A stretch of DNA of 20,896 bases from NCBI GenBank assembly GCA_030533315.1, contig JAUNJL010000043.1, positions 1-20,896 of the forward strand, written 5' to 3'. The notes under the pieces were generated by a model. The model was not told the origin of the DNA. It ran no database searches and worked only from the letters and a program-made list of their open reading frames with translations. The translations under genes were made by a program, and so were the position numbers. This stretch comes from Eubacteriales bacterium. GTDB taxonomy: Bacteria > Bacillota_A > Clostridia > Lachnospirales > Lachnospiraceae. Below, piece by piece: positions 20,819 through 20,896 of the stretch; the stretch's first letter is position 1; every line of letters begins with the position of its first letter.

Positions 20819-20896
20819 AGCGTCCTCCTTTTGTCTATGTCTTTATTCTCTCTGTTCACCAGCCCATTCTCTGTCTTTCATTTTACTCTATTTTCC

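Noticed and set aside
1..20896. CRISPR array, tRNA, rRNA or riboswitch
   Set aside because: By eye, no regularly spaced repeats, cloverleaf or conserved riboswitch core was found. A covariance-model scan was not possible here and could still reveal a small RNA.

Overview
The window looks like a chromosome segment from a Clostridia species, most likely Lachnospiraceae. The grounds are low-GC Gram-positive style promoters and AGGAGG ribosome binding sites, a five-gene Opp/Dpp-type importer, an M3 oligopeptidase, a two-gene ThrE-type exporter, a DUF3786-like protein and gut-Firmicute-type integrative-element cargo. No rRNA, tRNA or CRISPR array was found.

Positions 1-5210 are accessory DNA that appears to be a decaying mobile element. 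On the minus strand a winged-helix regulator overlaps an alpha/beta hydrolase gene that runs off the left edge. Its promoter carries a palindrome exactly in the -35/-10 spacer. On the plus strand there is a scrambled XRE-type regulator remnant and then an intact AbiE type IV toxin-antitoxin pair (abiEi, abiEii). That pair has a consensus promoter and two inverted repeats that look like AbiEi autoregulation sites. A small membrane protein follows, then an SRPBCC gene and a RibD-like reductase gene joined by a deletion so that each is truncated, a possible minus-strand gene fragment, and the 3' remnant of an IS1182-like transposase.

A strong bidirectional terminator at 5221-5267 marks the change to GC-richer, apparently core DNA. 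A gene-free block (5268-5553) holds a G-run cluster, two hairpins and the promoter of a three-gene unit: a PAS-containing hybrid histidine kinase with a C-terminal receiver, then the two subunits of a split ThrE-family amino acid exporter, closed by a terminator. A convergent PsiE-like membrane protein ends at the same terminator. Next come an M3 oligoendopeptidase and a four-helix membrane protein of unknown function. Both carry the same 19-bp dyad (TGTCCA-N7-TGGACA) at the 5' end, so they are probably co-regulated.

Positions 12268-19790 form a peptide ABC importer operon: solute-binding protein, intercistronic stem-loop, two permeases, two ATPases, terminator. Two parts depart from the usual design. 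The binding protein has no recognisable lipobox and carries an acidic N-terminus plus a roughly 130-residue insert. The second permease carries a roughly 280-residue extracytoplasmic insert made of four degenerate repeats of about 60 residues. A possible reading is that the permease repeats hold a non-lipidated binding protein at the membrane; this is inference and is the most interesting idea in the window. Functionally, a peptide importer beside a cytosolic oligopeptidase and an amino acid exporter suggests a peptide-use and amino-acid-balance neighbourhood. The window closes with a small single-pass membrane protein and a convergent DUF3786-like gene.
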